Part shown: positions 60,090 to 64,000 of the stretch, piece by piece | How the letters are laid out: every line of letters starts with the position of its first letter | Numbering within the stretch: position 1 is the first letter of the stretch | Source of the DNA: Mangifera indica | Lineage: Eukaryota; Streptophyta; Magnoliopsida; Sapindales; Anacardiaceae | Length of the DNA stretch: 64,000 nt | Assembly (NCBI RefSeq): GCF_011075055.1 | Contig: NC_058153.1 | Span: 5,828,001-5,892,000, forward strand | Direction of reading: 5' to 3' | The notes under the pieces: generated by a model | Told to the model about the DNA's origin: nothing | Seen by the model: only the letters and a program-made list of their open reading frames with translations | Database searches by the model: none | Translations under genes and position numbers: made by a program

Positions 60090-60725
60090 ATGGATACTCT
60101 CGACAAAGTCTCATCGTCACTTACGTACCTAACACACCTGGCTGAACACCTCACACTACCATCCGTATGTTGCACTTTTCTCCCTAACGCCTCTTCTTGG
60201 GCCTTTTTCTCCTCACACTACCATCCGTATGTTTCTCCTTTCCTTCCCCACCATTTCTCCTACCAAACTCATCATCAGAACCTTTCTTTCTTTTACAATT
60301 CCATCTTTTTTCCTGGTGTCACGATTTCTTCCACACTCGTCTACGATTCCTTAACATCCTCCTCTCTTCAACACCTCTTAGAACTCCCTTCAAAATTCCA
60401 TGATGCCATTACACTTTTTCATTTTGTGCGCAAAACCAAAGCTGAGTACGACCAACTTTTGTTTTATGGAAAAAATCCCAAACTATTGGTTACAACTACA
60501 GTGGAGTGCCATGTGTTGCAAGTTTGGGTTAGGACTTACATGAATGAGGAGAAGAACATTGTAATTAAAAATGATTTTGATTCTGTATTAACTGAGGTGT
60601 TGGTGACTTTGCTCGTGCTAGGATTATCTCATGGGCTTATGGACAAGATTGTTAAGTTGATGCCAAAAAAGTCGCTTGAATTGCTTTTAGAAGCTGAGAA
60701 TACTAAAGTGTCAGATAAAAGTTAG
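60090..60725 (+). other. Unassigned 211-codon reading frame
   Basis: The longest open frame in the window outside genes and the gypsy element. The N-terminal half is Ser/His/Phe/Pro-rich from pyrimidine-rich DNA. The C-terminal half (from about residue 108) has a more protein-like composition with VLVTLLVLGLSHGLMDKIV and a Lys/Glu-rich end. I recognise no family. It includes a 22-bp direct repeat (60149 and 60211). It lies among transposon debris, so it may be a capture or chance. Confidence 0.2.
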
Positions 60726-61284
60726 GATCGGAAGGTTAACATTAAGGTTAATGGTAAGAATTCAATTTTGATAAATGATAAGGATACAAAATAAGGACAT
60801 TGGTTCGAGACAGATGATGAGCTAAGTGACTTTGATACAATTGTTGTTTGGAGAATGATATTAAGGGAACGAATATTGTGGATATTCTGTCAGAGTGGGT
60901 TCTCACAAGGATGCGACTTTTCTTGTTGCATTCAAAAATTCAATCAAGAGCTCCAATTGAAAGTAATACTATTGTTAGGAAATCAAGTTCTATGGTTAAT
61001 TTAAGTACTCTAAATTTGCCTTACTTTCAAACCAATTCGTGGCTCAAATTTATGTTAAATGGTGATGTGAGGATTGATAATTACAATCATCCACTTGATG
61101 CTTAAATTATCACATTTTATTCCATTGTTTTTGACAAGAAACTGATTAATGATCACATTGTGAAAGTAAGTTTTGATTCATATGTGTGCATTAACGATAC
61201 ATTGAAGAATAAGTTCATTGTTGGTAGAAATCTATGTAATGCATGTAGCATCTTGGGTTTAAGCAACGCCTTGGCCTTGATTTT

Positions 61285-61420
61285 GTAGAGCTTTGTTTGG
61301 GTTAGTTATGTTATTACTAGAGATGTACATAAGACGAAGGAAATTTATGATAAAATGTCTAGAAATGACATAATTGCTTTGAATTCAATTGTTGCTTGTT
61401 TGGCAGAAGAGTTTATGTTA
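61285..61420 (+). pseudogene. Possible pentatricopeptide-repeat (PPR) relic
   Basis: The plus strand reads a segment with DVHKTKEIYDKMSRNDIIAL followed by NSIVACLA, closely resembling the PPR pattern (D-xx-xA-xxx-FD-xM-xxx-D-xx-xWN-S-xxx). Stops and shifts lie just before and after, and no long PPR array is visible. Short match, so tentative. Confidence 0.35.
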
Positions 61421-61689
61421 GTAAGGCTTGTAGGTTGTCTAATCACATGAGGTCGTGATTTGTTATTATGAGCAAAATGAGACATATAAGGTGGCTTCAG
61501 TTATGTTCATGGCAATGAATTATCGTACAATTATAAGGGATGAGGTTGTGGTTTTCAGAGTGAAGATCGTATTGGTAAATCTGCTGGAAAATCAACCTTC
61601 TTAGCGTAACATGCAATTTTTCCCTGCTTGTGGGCACTTGAACTTGGGTGGATTTTAAACAAAGTTGCTTTCTCTCTAAGTTTGTCAAG

Positions 61690-62205
61690 GTGGCTTCTTG
61701 ATTTTCTGCATCTACCATATGTTTTCATTATCATACATTGGTCTGGACTCCATGATTATTCCCTAGCCTTTCACCTTGAAGGCAAGGTGCCTTTTGATGG
61801 GAGAGGTAATGTTAGAGTTCATGTATATGTGAAGAAAAGAAGAAGCCCTAAGAAAAATAACACAAGTGGCAGGGTTGGGAAAACACTAGGTGACATCCAT
61901 CCAGCAAGTCAACTTATAGCAGAAAACAATCACCCAACAGAGGAGCAAGCAACACCACAGTAGCTAACAAATCAGAACATACAGCTAGAGTTTGGGACCA
62001 TTGAGATATCCCAGGATGAGTTGGTGACATAGGATTGGGGATGTAGTGGAGAGGGAGAGATGAAAAAGGGCCTAAAGTAAAGAAAGATGGCGGGGAAAAA
62101 TATTGAGAAATTAGGATGAGGGAGATAACCACCTTTCGAAAGCTAGAAGAGTGGTTTAGGCATTTCACCAAGTTTTAGTTTTTGTGCTCTGAGTTCTGTA
62201 AAGGA
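61690..62205 (+). mobile_element. 3' end and partial LTR of a related gypsy element
   Basis: Reads an eroded chromodomain end (IIHWSGLHDY, then FHLEGKV with an internal deletion) and a GGGAGAGGTAA polypurine-like tract. LTR sequence starts TGTTAGAGTT at 61810, followed by GTATATGTGAAGAAA as in the 50357 element's LTR. CTTTCGAAAGCTAGA near 62132 matches the same LTR further along. Same family as the complete element but much more diverged. The LTR breaks off near 62205. Confidence 0.75.
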
Positions 62206-64000
62206 TCGAATGGTCTAAGAGAGAGGGGTGAATTAGGTAATTTAAAACAATCTTTACCCAATTAAAGAATTAAACCAATTTATTCAAATTAATGAATGTT
62301 GCCTATTTTTAATGCAATTTATGAGAATAACAAGAATATTTCAAATAATTAAGACAATCAAAAGAACATAACATAGAGTATAAATTTTAGGGAAGAGAAA
62401 ATCAAACACGCGATATATAGTGGTTCGACACAACTCGGCCTACGTCCACTCCTCCAAGCTATCTTCCTTGGAGTATTCCACTAATCCTTAGTTGACAAAA
62501 ACTCAACCAAGCTTTTCTTCACAACAAAATAGCTTCCAAGGTGTTATTAACCTTTACAAATGTTAGAGCTCAATTTCTCTCACTCAAAAATTTTCTAATC
62601 TCTCCAAGAGTGAACTTCACTCTTTTATAGTACGAATTTTAGTATAAATTCGAAATATAATTTCTCTCAAAGAGTGTATATGAAAAATTAAGCTTAATAC
62701 ACCCCAATACAAATGAAATTACAAAGTATATGAGTAAGGGTTTTGAATAGAGAAGATAATTTGCAAGTGAATAGCTCAAAATTAATTTGCTCTCAAATAT
62801 ATGAAAGTTCTTGGTGGCAAAAGTTCTTTACAAATGAATTTGATGGGGTTTATATAGGAAAAAATGAGAAAAGTTACCGTTATGCACAAAAACTAACCCT
62901 TTTAAGTTTCCAAAAAGCGCAAAATTCGGTCGACTGGATGTAATTTGGTCAACCGGATGTGACATAGCACTTCCGTGGAGTTTACGTGGCACTAGCCGTC
63001 AGAAAATTCAAAGCAAAATTTGGTCAACTGGATTTAATTCGGTCAACCGAATTTCTGAAAACCAAATTGCATGGCTTCTGGATAATTCGGAAGTTGTCAT
63101 CAAAGAATTCGGCTGGTCAAATTCAGTCAACCGAATTTTATTACATTTTACCCCCTTAATTTTTGAAAACTTATTTACCCCCTAAACCTTTGAGAAGTGA
63201 CAATTTAACCTATATTTTAAAATTCTTTCAAAACCAACTTGGAGATATGAAAATATAGTTCACAAAATTTCATCATTTTAAATAAGTTAATAAACTTTGA
63301 TAAAAAATTGGCTTACCCAATAAGTTTGAAAAGCAACATTTTAATCTAAAATGTGAAAGATATGAGAATAAGTTTTCAAGTAAGTTATCACATGCAAATA
63401 AATATTCTAATCAAAACAAATGCTCCAAATTACAAATATATTTACCTAAACTTGGGTTTTTCTTCAAATCTTCAAGAATTCTTCACTTGACTCTTATCTT
63501 TCATTTCCATCTTGAAACTCTTTCAAGTGCATTAAGTAAATTCTTGCAATCTAAACTCACACTCAAGTAAAGTCATTAGTCAATATGTTTAGAAACATAT
63601 TAATTTGTTATCATCAAAATAAGAGATAATGACTCGTTGAGTCAACATTCTGTTCATGTTATTTTTGTTATTCCTGTTGTTTTGCTGAATTTCTATGTAA
63701 TCAGAGCAATATTGGGAAGCCAATATGATATAAAACAATTTTATTTCATCTCAGTAAAATTTTTAACACAATGTGCTCTTATTACGTTGTTCTACTGTTT
63801 ACAACAATTATTTTCAATTACATAATATTTTCCTTCAACTCAAACAAATACATTGTTCCATCCAACTAGCACACCATCCCCTATAGGTTGCATTTGTATT
63901 GAGAAGAAAATTTCCCCTAGCAGCAGCAGTTCCTGTTGTGACTACTCTGGCTACCTATTACTTGCCTATATCAAATTTGCTCCTATACCACCACTTGAAG
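62206..64000. repeat. Repeat-derived DNA, no gene
   Basis: Begins with GAGAGGGGTGAATTAGG, as in the repeat at 16514. It contains a cluster of TTCGGTCAACCGAATT-like words (62923-63138). The rest is AT-rich with no reading frame I can support. The missing PHT4 exons were looked for here and not found. Confidence 0.45.
62923..63138. repeat. Six imperfect copies of a TTCGGTCAACCGAATT palindrome
   Basis: Variants occur near 62925, 62944, 63019, 63038, 63108 and 63122: TTCGGTCGACTGGAT, TTTGGTCAACCGGAT, TTTGGTCAACTGGAT, TTCGGTCAACCGAAT, TTCGGCTGGTCAAATT, TTCAGTCAACCGAAT. Spacing is irregular (about 15-75 bp). Confidence 0.7.

Larger units (their letters stand above)
48145..64000 (+). other. PHT4 intron 10, more than 15.8 kb, filled with transposons
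   Basis: Starts with a good donor GTAAGC at 48145. No acceptor followed by the expected helix-rich exon was found to the window end. The elements inside are listed separately. If the gene is intact, this intron must be spliced across at least six insertions. Confidence 0.5.

Noticed and set aside
63840..64000. Possible next PHT4 exon at the window end (a CCACCA-containing segment)
   Set aside because: No acceptor and frame give the expected helix sequence after exon 10; the likeness is a few residues only.
1..64000. tRNA, rRNA or other structured RNA genes
   Set aside because: I looked for clover-leaf-like arms and conserved boxes by eye and saw none; the GGTATCAGAGC matches are retrotransposon primer sites, not tRNAs.

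Overview
This window is nuclear DNA of a flowering plant, very probably a woody eudicot. It is AT-rich, has short exons with GT-AG introns, carries a type I vacuolar H+-pyrophosphatase and a plastid-type PHT4 anion transporter, and is packed with LTR retrotransposons, TRIMs and MITEs. I could not identify the species. No bacterial, organellar, rRNA, tRNA or CRISPR features were seen.

Layout. 1-12 kb is mobile-element debris: an unassigned reading-frame fragment, a long LTR-like remnant with microsatellites, a minus-strand Ty1/copia remnant, and a Mutator-like MITE (8103-8794) followed by a short hairpin element. 12.1-14.3 kb holds a complete four-exon minus-strand gene for a 241-residue RING-H2 protein, with a 344-bp TRIM element upstream. 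15-29.9 kb has no gene. It contains a Harbinger-type MITE with its empty site preserved in a neighbouring tandem copy, one Mutator-like MITE nested inside another (19826-21301), a duplicated gypsy gag fragment and a second long LTR remnant. 30.1-34.55 kb is a complete eight-exon gene for a type I (K+-dependent) vacuolar H+-PPase of 775 residues.

36.2 kb onward is a PHT4-family transporter with a probable plastid transit peptide. Ten exons (377 codons, ending at 48144) lie in the window and all splice in frame. Exon 10 ends with a good donor, but the C-terminal exons are absent, so the gene continues beyond base 64000 or has been cut. Its second intron (5.3 kb) carries a TRIM and a copia remnant. 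Its tenth intron (more than 15.8 kb) carries a non-coding LTR element, a 6.1-kb gypsy chromovirus-like element with 665-bp LTRs and a perfect 5-bp target duplication, the older gypsy it landed in, a second Harbinger MITE, a copia fragment and a third gypsy end.

The two transport genes are not functionally linked in any way the sequence shows: one encodes a vacuolar-membrane proton pump, the other a probable plastid anion carrier. The main interest is the number of insertions whose boundaries and target duplications can be read exactly, and what they show about order of insertion. I saw no evidence of a new biochemical system.
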